64,000 nt of DNA from Crocodylus rhombifer (taxonomy: Eukaryota; Chordata; Crocodylia; Crocodylidae). A program made the position numbers and the translations under genes. The notes under the pieces are model-generated. The model did not search any database, had not been told where the DNA came from, and worked only from the letters and a program-made list of their open reading frames with translations. The stretch's first letter is position 1, and every line of letters starts with the position of its first letter. Positions 1 to 11,081 of the stretch are shown piece after piece. The stretch spans positions 238,027 through 302,026 of the forward strand of contig JAVSML010001080.1 of assembly GCA_038503035.1 (NCBI GenBank), read 5' to 3'.

Positions 1-279
1 CTCCCTACCACCTGCCCCTCTCACCCTCCCCGCTGCGGCCTTTGCCTCCCCATCTACCCCCCCTACCACCCCTTTCTCCCCAGGTTCAGCCAGAGGCATG
101 AAGCACATGGTTGTTCCATGCCCTAAGATGCAGCAGGGCCAGAGACAGAGTGGGAGCCAGAGAAAAGGCAGTGCGAGAGGTCAGGTATGACAAGCAGGGG
201 AGATGCCAGGAAGGGAGTAGGTACTGAGGTATATAGGCATAACAGGCAACAAGAGGCTAAGGTCAGGTCACTGGATTCC
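1..279. other. Pyrimidine-rich flank, no gene seen
   Basis: The first 100 bases are rich in CCCTCC and CTACC runs and the rest is mixed. No frame, terminal repeat or RNA gene stands out. It may be the far side of the repeat copy that follows. Confidence 0.4.
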
Positions 280-456
280 CCTACCTGCCCACCCCTGAAT
301 CTGCTTTCCCTGCTGCAGCAGTTGGTGGGGGGAATTTAAGACAACCCTGAAATAACCAGATTCTACACATGGAAGATGATAACAAATGATAATTTTTCCA
401 TGTCTTGTATCTGGGGGCTGTCTTAAATTCAGAGTAGTCTTGGATTGGGTAAACAC
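280..456 (-). repeat. Interspersed repeat, copy 1 (GTRTTTACCCAA family)
   Basis: Read on the minus strand it begins near 456 with TTTACCCAATCCAAGAC, then AATTTAAGACAGCCCCC and later AGAATCTGGTTATTTC. The same order of words (TTTACCCAAATCTAAGA, AATTTAATACAACCCCC, ATTCTATATATGG) occurs in the plus orientation from 19228. The outer boundary towards position 1 is unclear. It is likely one end of a DNA transposon; I did not identify the family. Confidence 0.45.
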
Positions 457-462
457 AGCAGA

Positions 463-1275
463 CACCTTTCTGAATGAACAGTGAGCAAGGTAAAGGTATA
501 CAGACTTATTCTACATACCAGTGTGCCATAAAGCATATTTGCAATTTAACTCAATTGGCTCTCTTGAAGCTTCTTCCTTGGAACAATCTAAATGTACTGT
601 ATTTTGGATGGCATCATGTATTACTCTAATTAAGGCTGCACTTTTCTTTAGACAGTTTAAGAAATCTATAGATATATGTAAAACAATAAAATGTTTATAA
701 ACACTTTCTTTCCTTGGTTCCCTTGACACACCTTCACATTCTTTGGGCTTTGGTAAAAGTCCTCCCAAAGAGCTCAGAATCTATTCTCTGCACACAACTT
801 TTCCAAACCACAGAGTCAATCTGTCTCTTTCTCTCTACAATCCCCTAGGTAATTCTCTTCTTCCCACAGTTAAAAGTAAATCCTGCTAAAGTTTCCTCTC
901 TTTCCCAAGGTCCATCTGAGTTTATAAATCCTGTCACTAACACCTGGCTTTTTTGTCCTGCTTCTACAAATAGTCACTTCCCTTCAAAACTCTTCGCCTT
1001 TCCCCGCATTGAGAATGGAGGAAATCAGTTTAAGATACTGTTATTCCTGTTGTCATCCTTGGGCTAGAAAAATCGATGGCCAAATTCCCTTAGGGTATGA
1101 AGAGACATATCATTTGACCCGGGACTGACTGTCCTGGGTTCTGACCTAGATCAAAACAGGAGTGGCATAGTTTTACACACATCACCCTTCCCGGCTGCAT
1201 TGCTGCTCCTTCACTAGTAGGTGGCCAGCAAGAGTACACAGCCCAACGGCTTTGTCCCTAGAATGAACTGTAATA
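463..1275. other. AT-rich unique DNA, no gene seen
   Basis: Ordinary AT-rich sequence with a pyrimidine-rich stretch at about 780-960. I see no exon signals, terminal repeats or RNA structure. It ends at the TA that flanks the next element. Confidence 0.4.
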
Positions 1276-2252
1276 CAGGCAACCCCTACTTAGTGCTCTT
1301 AATTGGTTCTAGTAAAACTGAGCGTTAAGCAGAACTGCGCTAAGCGAAACCCATTTCCCCACAGAAATGAATGTAAGTAGAGATTAATTGGTTACTGCCT
1401 GCTGCACTGATGCCTCTCACCACTACCCCGCCTACCTACTGGCACTCAAACCCTACGTACCAGCCCAGGCCTGTGCTCCTGCTGCCACATTCTGGGCCCC
1501 TGCCAGTCCTGACCCTGGGCACTGGCACAGGTCCCACGCTCATGCCCGGCCCCCTTGCGCTACTTCTCACTGCTGCCACCTCTCCCCACCCCGCTTGCCT
1601 GCCCGCCGGCCCCTCCAGCCCAACTTGCCAGCCTGGGCACTGACATTACTGCCACCCCATTCTGGGCCCCTGCTGCCAGGCACTGATGTCGGCCCCGTGC
1701 TCTTGCCGCCCCGCTCTGAGACCCAGCCCCACTGGCCCTGGTCCTGGGCACCAGCATGGGCCCCGTGCTACTCACCTCTGTTGCTGCCTCTTCTCCCCAC
1801 CCAGTCCAGGCCAGGCACCAGTGCTCTTGTTGCCTTGCTCAGGGTGCAGGCTTCCACTGGCCCCAGCATGGGCCCCACATACCAGCGCAGGCCATAAGCT
1901 CCTGCCCCCCACCCTGGGTGTGGGCCCCTGCCAGCCCTGGCCCCAGGCACCGGCTTGGGCCCCATGCTCCTCCCCTCTTTTGCAGCCGCTTGTCTCTATC
2001 CCACCATCTGCTCTGGCACCATGTCCCAGCCTGGGCCCACGCTTCTGCCGTCCTGCCCTGGGCCCTCATGCCTGCCCACCCACTCACTGCCACTCACTCG
2101 CTGTTGCCACTTCTCCCTGCCCTCCTGCCTGCCGAAACCTGATTCCACTGAGCACTACAGTGAAACGGGCTGAGTGGAATCGGGTATTAATTCTAAACAA
2201 GCGCTACAGCCAAACAGTGCTAACTGAAACCTCATTAAGTGGGGCTTGCCTG
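1276..2252. mobile_element. MITE with TA duplication, Tc1/mariner (pogo/Tigger) type
   Basis: The left end CAGGCAACCCCTACTTAGTG and the reverse complement of the right end, CAGGCAAGCCCCACTTAATG, match at nearly every position, and the element is flanked on both sides by TA (1274-1275 and 2253-2254). That is the hallmark of Tc1/mariner superfamily insertion, and CAGG-type ends are common in the pogo/Tigger branch. Both subterminal regions (about 100 bp) keep matching words such as GCGCTAAGCGAAAC. The middle is a GC-rich imperfect tandem array and encodes no transposase, so this is a non-autonomous copy. Confidence 0.75.
1490..2110. repeat. GC-rich imperfect minisatellite inside the TA-flanked MITE
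   Basis: Irregular repeats of words such as CTGGCCCTGG, GGGCCCCATGCTCCTGC and CACCAGTGCTCTTG, with C-rich spacers. The bias leaves long open frames on both strands, but their products are low-complexity Pro/Ala/Ser/Leu/His strings, which argues against coding function. Confidence 0.55.
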
Positions 2253-2254
2253 TA

Positions 2255-3655
2255 ACCACAGACATACAACAGGATATCCCAGGAAAAAGTGTTAGTACAT
2301 TTTATCCAGCATATTTCAGAGGGACTTGAAGTGGGACAGCAGATATGTACATCTATACAATTCCAGACTTTCTCCCAAGACAAATGCATTGTCTGTGCAT
2401 AGCCTCAGAGTGGGCACTGTCCAGCCTTGATGCTTATAGACAGTAATATCCTTGTCGAAAGCGACAGGTGATAGAACACACATGGTCGTAAGGATACATA
2501 TGGTCATAAATTCACCCTGGGTATGATTATTTGTATATACAAAGGTTCCCCAAATCATTATATTAAGACTACAATACACTTATGGAATTAATGAAAAAGC
2601 ATAGGTGAAGCAATGGGCTGATAATGATCTCATCTATGTAGCTAAGATTATCGCAGTGGAAAAAGGCTCCTTTAAATCATACAAAACAGCTAAATCAAGA
2701 CCAAGACACTCACAAAGGAGATACAGCTCCCCTTGAAAAGCAGCAAGTTCAAGGTTCCTTGGTGTATAGAAACCCTGGGGCTCATTATGTCAAACTACTG
2801 AAATAAAAATAATGTTTGAAATCTTATTCCAAAGACACCAATGTCAAAGGCCTATAGCCAAAGGGTACTAGCTGTCAAAACTTTGTTTGATCTGGATTAT
2901 CGAATTTATGTGGAAAGCACAAGGACAACTTTGGCAGGAATACTGGAAAATAATGCTAATTATTCAATAAATTAAAATATCCTTTTATGTGTGGGTGAAA
3001 AAACAGTGAGAATTCATCTTCTAGCGTCATGAATAAACGGATATGTATTCACAAGTCAGGCCTGAGATTCACAAACTGAAACCCTTATCTTTGCTTAAAT
3101 TCATTGCTCAGATTATGTTTTTGGTTTGTGGGTTTTTGTTGTTGGTTTTTTGGGTTTTTTTGTTTTTATTTTTTTTGTTTTTTTATGACCAGGAAATTCT
3201 GTTTAAATTGTTGCAAGTTTCATAGCCCTGTGTCCCAAAGGAGACTTGGAAGTGGTAGCTATCATACAGGTCCCAGTAACACCTAAGTGGAAGGGGGGGT
3301 TATATTAAAACTGTAACAGGGTTATATTATTCTTACTTAATAAAAACAAGTATGTTAAAACTGAGACAATCCTAAATTCAGTAGTCACAAGGTTATGTGG
3401 ACACCTGAAAGGAAGGTAGGCTTGACCATTGAACCCTGTGTCCACCCTGTGGACACCACTGACTGAGTCTCTCTGGACCATAAAGACCTGTCCAATGTTA
3501 CCAAAATATGCCAAATGCTGAAGAGCACTCAGCCACTCTATGAAAAGCAACAAGCTCAAGCACAGTGCATGCAGGCAAAGTTTAAGGCAGCAACAAGGTG
3601 GGAGAAGGAACCATAAGGAGCTTTTCACTGAGCTGCTCTTCACCAATGCTTTAGA
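2255..3655. other. Intron-like DNA with a T-rich simple repeat
   Basis: AT-rich sequence without convincing exon signals. A (GTTTT)-like T-rich run spans about 3118-3187 and could be the tail of an old minus-strand retroposon, but no body is recognisable beside it. Confidence 0.4.
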
Positions 3656-4041
3656 TAGGGGTCAGCAACCTACAGGCCCTACAAAGATCCATCCTGGGAT
3701 GGGTGGAACCAGGCAACATGCTATAGCATGCTGGCAGTGCCCTCAGCAGTGCTCCCATCTATAGCCCTCCCTGCTGCACTGCTGTGCCTGTGCTTACTGT
3801 CCCTGCAAAGGGCCAAGGTCCTATAGTCTGGCTACATAATTAAACATCAGCTTCAAGTAACCTGTTTACCTGTTTTAGATATCTAATATCAACTCGTAAG
3901 AACAGACACTACACATGCTAAATCAGTAGCAATGGTTAGCACTGGCATTTTTGGTGCTCCAGGAAAAAGAGATTTGCAGCCTGCGCAAAGAAGAGGGGTG
4001 GCAATCTCTGGCCTGCAGAAGCAAAAAGTTGCCAACCCCTG
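3656..4041. mobile_element. hAT MITE, 386 bp, carrying intron-like DNA
   Basis: Left end TAGGGGTCAGCAACC and right end GTTGCCAACCCCTG are inverted copies of the usual hAT terminus CAGGGGTCGGCAA. Flanking bases share GCTTTA (3648 onward and 4041 onward), an imperfect 8-bp duplication. There is no transposase frame. The interior at 3828-3925 resembles sequence at 7268-7363. Confidence 0.65.
3828..3925 (+). repeat. Internal segment shared with 7268-7363, copy 1
   Basis: Shared words in the same order include CTATAGTCTGGCTACA (the other copy has CTACAGTCTGGCAACA), AATTAAACATCAGCTTCAAG, TTTACCTGTTTTAG and CTACACATGCTAAATCA. This copy sits inside the hAT MITE; the other copy has no obvious hAT ends around it. 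Confidence 0.55.
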
Positions 4042-5084
4042 CTTTAAGGTATCTGGCCACAGATCAAAAGATTGTCAAGCTTAGGAGATGTACCTGGATT
4101 CTTCTCTACCAGACACGCAGACTGCCCTAACAGCAATGACAAGATACTACATTCCTTGCTTTTGTCTCCTCCAGGCTCTCTCTAGCTGGGGTTGGACATG
4201 ACCAACACAAAACAACTACATTTGATAATGCATACAGCACTAGGCCTTGCAAGCAGCAAGGACCGGCAGAACACATCATCCCTGCATGTTCACTAATCTC
4301 AAATCATTTCCTAATTCAAAGTCCTGGTCCTAAACAACAAAGCCCTTAACAGACTGGGATTCAGCTGCCTCATTCTTCGCAGCTGTGCAAGACAGCTAAC
4401 CTTTTACAAGGACAATATAGCTGAGGGCACAGTATGTGCCACAACAGAACTCAGGATATAAGCTCCTTGTCAGAACAAATCAGCTTTAAGTCCGACAACC
4501 TTCCAATCAAAGTTTTCCCTGGGAACAAAGGCTGTGAATAAAACATTAATTAAAAGAAAATATTTGACATATATATCTCCACACATTCCTATGGCCTTGA
4601 GGAAGAGATATTTCTCTCCTTTAAACTTAGTCCTGTATTTAGATATCAAGATAACAGACACCTCGTAAAGACAGAGAATCTTCTCTCCTTTCTTCAGGAC
4701 TGCTCTCCTTCTGACTAATTTCACTGCAGGCTTCTGCTGTGCTGAATATTCCAAGAGTCTGCCAGGCTGCTCTTGGCCTGGAGGCAAAGTCACATAGCAT
4801 GTATCAGCATGAAACAAAGATGAGTTCAGGTCACCAGGTGGAGCAGTAGCAGTCTGCCATAAAATTCCTGTGGAGTGTTGAATCACACCAGGTACCAGAT
4901 GCCGGCCTTCCTTCTCTCCCCTCCTTATCCCTTTAATTGTACTGTTCTTCTCAATTAGTGTTTCTCCCTCCCCTAAGTCTCGAAGAATGGAGGAAGAAAA
5001 ATGTCTGTGACCTGCTAAACACTAAACCAGACATAAAACACCCTATTATACAGGAAAAATTCTTTCTACTGAAATATACAAATT
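4042..5084. other. Intron-like DNA with one weak exon candidate
   Basis: No recognised repeat apart from the CR1 tail that starts at 5085. The only notable content is a minus-strand open stretch from 4978 down to 4470, described separately. Confidence 0.35.
4662..4978 (-). CDS. Weak candidate exon, unidentified minus-strand gene
   Basis: On the minus strand a polypyrimidine acceptor (TTTTTCTTCCTCCATTCTTC then GAG) precedes a frame that stays open for 105 codons up to a mediocre donor, GAG|GTGTCT; the frame continues open to a stop near 4470 if unspliced. The segment would start with two bases of a split codon, which is compatible with the phase left by the exon-like segment at 11082-11150. 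The product has ordinary composition (for example TATAPPGDLNSSLFHAD and KPAVKLVRRRAVLKKGEK), unlike the repeat-derived frames nearby, but I recognise no domain. An open run of this length can arise by chance in 64 kb, and the donor is poor, so I keep confidence low. It could also be a fragment of an unrecognised transposon gene. Confidence 0.17.
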
Positions 5085-5272
5085 ATTTACGGTGACAGCT
5101 GCCAAAATATGGAATGGGCTTCCAAGGTGCTTTCCTCTACCTTGGAGGTGTTCAAAGGGAGATTAGACAAATACCTGGCTGGGGTTACTTGACCCCAGTG
5201 CTCTTTCCTGCCCAGAGCAGGGGGTCAGACTCAATGATGTAACAGGTACCTTCCAACCCTAGAGATCTATGA
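5085..5272 (+). mobile_element. CR1 LINE, 5'-truncated 3' tail fragment
   Basis: Contains the standard CR1 3' end vocabulary in order: ATGGAATGGGCTTCCAAGG, GACAAATACCTGGCTGGGG, CAGGGGGTCAGACTCAATGA and CCTTCCAACCCTAGAGATCTATGA. Only the last part of the reverse transcriptase tail and the 3' untranslated region remain. Confidence 0.8.
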
Positions 5273-6325
5273 AGGAGAATTTGTCACGAATTGGCCTTAG
5301 AAAAGTGGGAAGTCACTGCAGGTAAATAGCAGGTAAGGCAGAAGAGGCAGCTATTCCAAGAAGTGTATAAGATATAATTTGTAGGGAATTTGCTGCCATT
5401 CTCTTGATACAGAGGTGGAAAAGGTGAACTTTTTAAGTCTCTCATGCTAGCAAACAGAATGTAGAGTGTACATATTTGCATACAGAGTTATATATGGTCT
5501 GTGCCCCCTTTCACCCAAGTATATTACCTATAATCTGTTCATGCACTTTGCAGAGTGATTCCGTGCAACTCAGCATGCATTTTGCACGGTCCAATAGCAC
5601 AAAGACTATGATATATATGTATTGGTATTATTTGTATGAACCCCAATTATTAACAAGGACTACTGCTTTAGACACTGTACATACATGCACTGAAGAGATG
5701 ACTTTTGCTCTAGGCAGCTTCCTCTACTCCTGTGACTTACAACAAAGTGGATTTCATAATATTTACGGAGAACATGGTTTTTGTGGGCAGGTTATACCCA
5801 CAACAATAAAATAAGATTAAATTGGAGGACACATACCTATTCTGCTTCAGTCTTTAACATCAGGGACTAAAAGTTTCATTCACTAACTTGCCAATGGCCA
5901 GTAAGTAGCTTTCCCTAGTTAACAACTGTCTATACAGTCAGCGCTTTCAGTTTTCAAAATGAAAGTTACGTCTCTTGATACCAAGTTAGCTGCAACAACT
6001 TTCCAAATGTCATTTCTCTCTCTCTCTCTCTAAGCCTGCAGACTGCTCCAGAGCTTTCCCAAGCTGTCCCAGGAGTGAAATTAACAAGACCACAATCAGT
6101 TTCACGCTAACCAGAAATACAGGGCAACTGTGAAACCCAAAAAAGCCATCACATCTTCAAGCTATTTCAGGCCAGGTCCACCCATTAAAGAAAGCTGGCT
6201 ATAGAAAAACAACATTACTCCCCAGCACACAACACACCTAGACTGGGAAAACAGAAGGGTAGAGAACTTTTTCTATTCCAAAAGTCAGAAGTGGGAGTGG
6301 TAAGTGACCTAAGCATAAGTGATTA
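5273..6325. other. Intron-like DNA with a CT microsatellite
   Basis: AT-rich unique sequence. A (CT)n run lies at 6014-6031. No exon or element boundaries are convincing. Confidence 0.4.
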
Positions 6326-6768
6326 CCAGCTACCTGTAGATTCTGCCTTTGTCCCATATACCACAGCACAGACAGTAGCCAGCATGTAGTCTGCTAGCTA
6401 ATTCTGAAAGGTCTGCATAAGGCAGAGGGGACGGGGAGCAGGGGGAAAGCCAAGCAGATGCCTGCAGTCTCTGCTGAGCTGCAGTCAGGGAGCAAAAAGG
6501 AGGGGCCAGCCCTGCTGTAGAGCAGAGAGCCTCCCCCACCCCAGCCCAGACAGCATGGCATTTAATTTAAACCGACAAGGGTTCTGGGAAATATATTGCA
6601 TAAAGCAGTTTGACCCAAATAAGTTAAGTCTGATACTACATTCAGCCAGGTTTATCTCAAATCAGTGCCATTTTCAAACTGGTCCATGTGCACTGAATAT
6701 CTGTTCTGTTACAGGTTTAAAGCAGTTTCAGATCACTTAAACTGGTTTATGCATAATGTCTGCCCCTA
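6326..6768 (+). mobile_element. Harbinger-type MITE, second copy, left end missing or diverged
   Basis: Aligns by eye with 9486-9936 in the same orientation: AGCTACCTGT, GTAGCCAGCATGT.GTCTG, AGGGGCCA.CCCTG, TTCAAACTGGT..ATGTGCACTGAA, TCTGTTCTGTTACAGGT, and the right end AATGTCTGCCCCTAACC. The matching left terminus GGCTAGGGACAG is not visible here, so the copy is truncated or its left part has decayed. Confidence 0.65.
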
Positions 6769-7896
6769 ACCTAGATGACCTAGTCTCTCCAAATCACAAG
6801 GAAGGTGAAAGGTACCTGGAAGTCAAGAGGAAAAACTGTACATACAAGTGAATCTTCATGAAGGCTTACACTGCATCCAGACTAGCTTGCTAACAAAGTT
6901 TATTTTTCCCTTTCTACCATACTATATATGTTTAAACTGCAAATTGTGTTAGTTTCACTGCCCATCAAACCATTCTATTTGTGTAACAATCTTTCTGGGG
7001 CATATTTTTTACATACATGTTCTGAAATACTACAGCAACTTAGTATTTATCAGGTGATAGTTTAAGGAATTCATAAAGCCTTCAGGGTACTGGCACACAG
7101 TGTTAGTTATAATGGCTTATCATTCAACAAATCAATCATTGCTACAATAATTTGGCTGTAGTTTTGCCAAAATAAAAAGGTTTGTCTGTATGTGATGGTT
7201 ATTAAGAAGCAAAAATATTTGCTGTTGCTAACTGGCTTGCATAAAAAATATCATTAAGTTGTTTCCTACAGTCTGGCAACACAATTAAACATCAGCTTCA
7301 AGCAACAAAATGAGTCTCTTTACCTGTTTTAGTTATTAATACTACTACACATGCTAAATCATTTCATTTGAGCTAAGCCATGAAGAATCCTAAATTAAAA
7401 ATATTGTTCACTCCTAGGTTACCCTAAGTTTCAAGTTACAGAGAAGTCCCCTCCTTGGAAAGTCTCATCAAGAATCTTTGAAAAGGTTTGTGCCTTTTAA
7501 GATAAATACAACAAATAATGAGTAACTTAAACAAATGGACTTGTGGGTAAAACTGAAGATTACTTGGAAGAACTATGCATCAAGATTCTGTATCACACCT
7601 AGAAACACTGGAAGTCTATTAAATATCTTACCCAATTCTGAACAGCTTCTCCCCCAAATTTGCGTATCTATTGCGTTTTAACTTATTCAACACTCAATAA
7701 AAGTAAGTATCCATAAAACTTGTGCCCTTATTCTTGTAAAAACTACAATCAATAGAAGCACACCAATTTTCTACTCAAAGTAAGTAGCAATGAAATAGTA
7801 TGATACTTAAACCTAGAAATACCCATCATTAGGTTTCAGTATTAATACCAACTGTGGTGTGGTCATTTATGACTGGCTGTCTGAGACTCTCTACAG
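6769..7896. other. AT-rich intron-like DNA
   Basis: No gene. It includes 7268-7363, which resembles the interior of the hAT MITE at 3656-4041. The stretch ends in the target duplication of the next hAT MITE. Confidence 0.4.
7268..7363 (+). repeat. Segment shared with 3828-3925, copy 2
   Basis: Begins CTACAGTCTGGCAACACAAT and ends CTACACATGCTAAATCA, matching the other copy with a few substitutions and short indels. No hAT termini are seen within 200 bp on either side, so this may be the host source of the captured piece or a decayed relative. Confidence 0.5.
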
Positions 7897-8077
7897 CAGC
7901 AGTTCCCAAACTGACAGATTGTGCACCACCAATTTAGCAAATTTTTCAGTTCAATCTTAAGTACCACTGGCAAATTTTTGTCATATACAGTAATTATAAT
8001 AAATCTGTTAACACGTACCACTGACAGGCTGTCTGAATACCACTGGTGGTACACATACTACAGATTGGGAACTGCTG
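7897..8077. mobile_element. hAT MITE, 181 bp, perfect 8-bp duplication
   Basis: Terminal inverted repeats CAGCAGTTCCCAAACT and, reversed, CAGCAGTTCCCAATCT (15 of 16 match). Both sides carry the exact duplication CTCTACAG (7889-7896 and 8078-8085). Eight-base duplications are diagnostic of the hAT superfamily. No coding capacity. Confidence 0.9.
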
Positions 8078-8085
8078 CTCTACAG

Positions 8086-8985
8086 ACTAGGAAGACTACT
8101 ATATTGAGGAGCAAAATTCAGCAGGAAAATGCACTTGTTTAAGAGGGCTAGAAAATGCATACCATTTTTTTTGCATACCAAATTAAAGAATCACCTTTTG
8201 GGAATACAGAATGAAGAAAAAAAAGATTTCTCAAAGTCATAGTGATGCCCTGACCAGCGGGAAAGAGTAAACTCTTCAGCCTGGCTGCTCAGCAAAAGGT
8301 ACAGTTTTAACCCTCTCACAGTCATTGCTGAACTGGCAGTACCAGTTGTGAAACAGCTAACACTATCGCTCTGACCCTGAACAGCGAACTCTGACCTTCC
8401 CTGCCTGGGGCAGGCATAGAAGAATGGTAGCCATTATAGCTGCAATCCATACTTTCATGCTTCCATTTTGGCACAGAAAATCAGCTTTCCCACTTAAAAC
8501 GCACACCTCAATTTTGGAAGACTGATTTTTGTAGAATAGGTACGTGCGGTATGCAAATAAATACAGCATATATTTGAATAGTAAGTTTGAGCTCTGCAGA
8601 AAATATTGCAATTGCCATAGATCTACAGAAATGCCCTGCAGTGCAGAATTTTTACAGCATGCACATACAGCAACACTATTCATTATCAAATAAAAAATAG
8701 CACTGCATTTTAACAAGATCACAAGAACTTTTTATTAATTTTTCTTATTGGGTGCACTAAGGTAGTGGCTAGAATAATAATGATTCCTAAAGAAAACAAC
8801 TCAAATTCATAAAATGCTTTTATACTACAATAATTGCATTGTATGAGAATATACATGGATTGTCAATACAGGACATAGCTGCATCAAAGCCAGTCACAAG
8901 TCTTTTGCTTTCTGCAAGTCTTCTCTAGGTGCAGACCACAGACTCTACCCAAAAAGGCTTAAGAAAAGAGAAGCCACAATATTTA
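8086..8985. other. Intron-like DNA, no gene seen
   Basis: AT-rich. A minus-strand frame at 8363-8722 is open for 119 codons but has no splice context or recognisable domain, so I leave it as noise. The stretch ends in the TTA beside the next element. Confidence 0.4.
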
Positions 8986-9936
8986 GGCTAGGGACAGACA
9001 TTCAAAAAGCCTGAGCCCAAACTGATTCAACCAGTGGCAATGTGTAGGGGGTGCACATGTACTTCCTGAGAGTGCTGGTGCACCCCCTTTCAGCCAGTGA
9101 TCCCAGGCAGACGTGGGAAGGTGAGAGCACTAGTGCCCCTCTGAGAGTGCCAGCGGAGAAGTGGGGGTGCCAGGAGAAGCAGTCCTCCCTGTGGCCAACT
9201 GTGCTCACCTGGAAGTGCCAGAGGCACGCCGCTGACTAAGGAGGCACCAGTCACCCATGGATTCAACCTTTGCAGTTTAGTTTAACATGGCTAGGCTGAA
9301 CTAGTTTCCAACCATACAGACAATCCCTCTGTACTGAGGAAATTTAGGCACATGGCTGCAGTGGCTCAGTCTGGAAGCCAGGGTATGCTAGAGCAGCCCT
9401 CCCTGCCGTTCCACAGAGCTTAGCAGAGAGCTGAGGGGGGAAGGGAGGATGCAACCAACTTCTCAAATGTTTCCAAGGAAAGACATTAAGCTACCTGTTG
9501 ATTAGCTCCAAAAAGCCTGTTTGCCTTTGTTTCTCCCACAGCAGAGACTGTAGCCAGCATGTGGTCTGTTAGCTAATCCGGAGGTGTCTGGTAAAGCATA
9601 GGGCCAGCAGTGGGGAATAATTCCTGTTTAGCATGGAGAAGCCAGGCAGACGCAGAGGGGAGGGGCCAACCCTGATATGGAGCAGAGCCCTGCCCAGCCC
9701 AGAGAGTGTGCTGGGATGCTGGGGATGTCTGGTTTATCTTAAACCATCAAGGGGTCTGGGACAGACATTGCATAAGCTGGTTTGAGCCAGATATACTACT
9801 ACATTCAACCAGGTTTCTCTCAAACCAGTTTCAGCCATTTTCAAACTGGTTAATGTGCACTGAACATCTGTTCTGTTACAGGTAAACCAGTTTCTGATCG
9901 CTTAAACTGATTTGTGTGTAATGTCTGTCCCTAGCC
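8986..9936. mobile_element. PIF/Harbinger-type MITE with TTA duplication, split by a hAT MITE
   Basis: The ends GGCTAGGGACAGACATT and AATGTCTGTCCCTAGCC are a perfect 17-bp inverted repeat, flanked on both sides by TTA (8983-8985 and 9937-9939). Three-base TWA duplications are typical of PIF/Harbinger elements. A 228-bp hAT MITE with its own duplication sits at 9032-9259, so the original element was about 715 bp. A second, less complete copy lies at 6326-6768. No transposase. Confidence 0.85.
9032..9259. mobile_element. hAT MITE (CAGTGGCAATGTG family), nested
   Basis: Flanked by exact 8-bp copies of GATTCAAC (9024-9031 and 9260-9267). It starts CAGTGGCAATGTGTAGGGG and ends AGGCACCAGTCACCCATG. 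The same start and end words bound the copy at 22590-22858, which fixes the family borders. The terminal inverted repeat is weak. Confidence 0.85.
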
Positions 9937-9939
9937 TTA

Positions 9940-11081
9940 AAGTATGCAGAAGTGCTGGAGAGACAGAATTGAAGTAAAATGTTTTATTTCCCCCATTTTT
10001 TAAAAGACAACTATCAATTCAGCTCCCCCTTCTCTATTACAATTCTAAAAAGTTACCCACAGAGAAAGAATCACGCTCTAATAACTTTAGTAAGTCCATC
10101 CAATGCACTAAAAATTTTTTTTGTTATATATGCCTTTTCTAGCTTTCAGTGCTGGAAGCAGCTATACATGTTTTGGCTTGATAAAAGTCACACCAACATG
10201 TCCCAGCTTTTCATTTTTCTAGCAAACAGTTTTAATCAGGAGTGAAAGCCTGTTGTTTCATGTTGAGTTACAAATTCAACCCAGTAACTGCAACAGATGT
10301 CTCCCAATATCCTTTTACAGACAACTGACTTGCCTCATGCTGTCAGAGAAGCCTACAGATGTCTGAAACAACACATGGAATTTAAAAATGAGTTATTTAA
10401 AAATAACTCAAGACCTTATTTTAAGATTAATCACTTTCATACAGATTTCAAAACCATTTCATCTGTATTTGTGAAACAACGAAAAAGCTGGCAGCGAAAA
10501 TTAGTATTTCAACTTTTATTTTTATTTTTAGACCACTTATCTCTCTCCCACTCTCCAAACATTACCTTCCCCGAGTTCCCTTAAAAACAAAACAATGTAA
10601 GAAAAAAATATTTCAAATTATTCAAGTCCTACAACTGCTAGTAATTTTTTTTAAACTAGATAATGTTGGATAAAACTTTTTTTATTCTGTGTTTCTCAGG
10701 TATGTTTATCTTGTTACAACTTAAAAACTGAAATATACAGATATCATCTTAACAATACTGCTGTTTTATTCATTTAATATGTAACTCAGCAAACTGTAGC
10801 TATTTCATGCAATTCATCCAAGTTTAAAAGATTTTATTGGCAGCTATTTCTAGGCAGTTACCTTTAGCTATGAAAATATTTTAACCTTGCAGCACCAAAG
10901 TATACTTTTTCATCGTGCAGACATGCAAGTCTCCCATGGTTTAGCGACAGTTATATTACTATACAAAACAAAAGCCATTGAGATCCATTCAGCCATCCAG
11001 TAGCTAAACAAACATTTTTTTTTACTCCCCAGACTCCCCCAGACAGAAGATTCCCACATTAAGCTTAGATATAATACATAC
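9940..11081. other. AT-rich intron downstream of the exon at 11082-11150
   Basis: Minus-strand intron if the exon call is right. It begins (minus strand) with the donor GTATGTATT. No other repeat or exon is convincing here. Confidence 0.4.

Noticed and set aside
1388..2255. Overlapping frames up to 189 codons on both strands
   Set aside because: They lie in the GC-rich tandem core of a MITE; the products are Pro/Ala/Ser/His low-complexity strings with no domain.
8363..8722. 119-codon minus-strand frame
   Set aside because: No splice or start context, no domain, ordinary for AT-rich DNA of this length.
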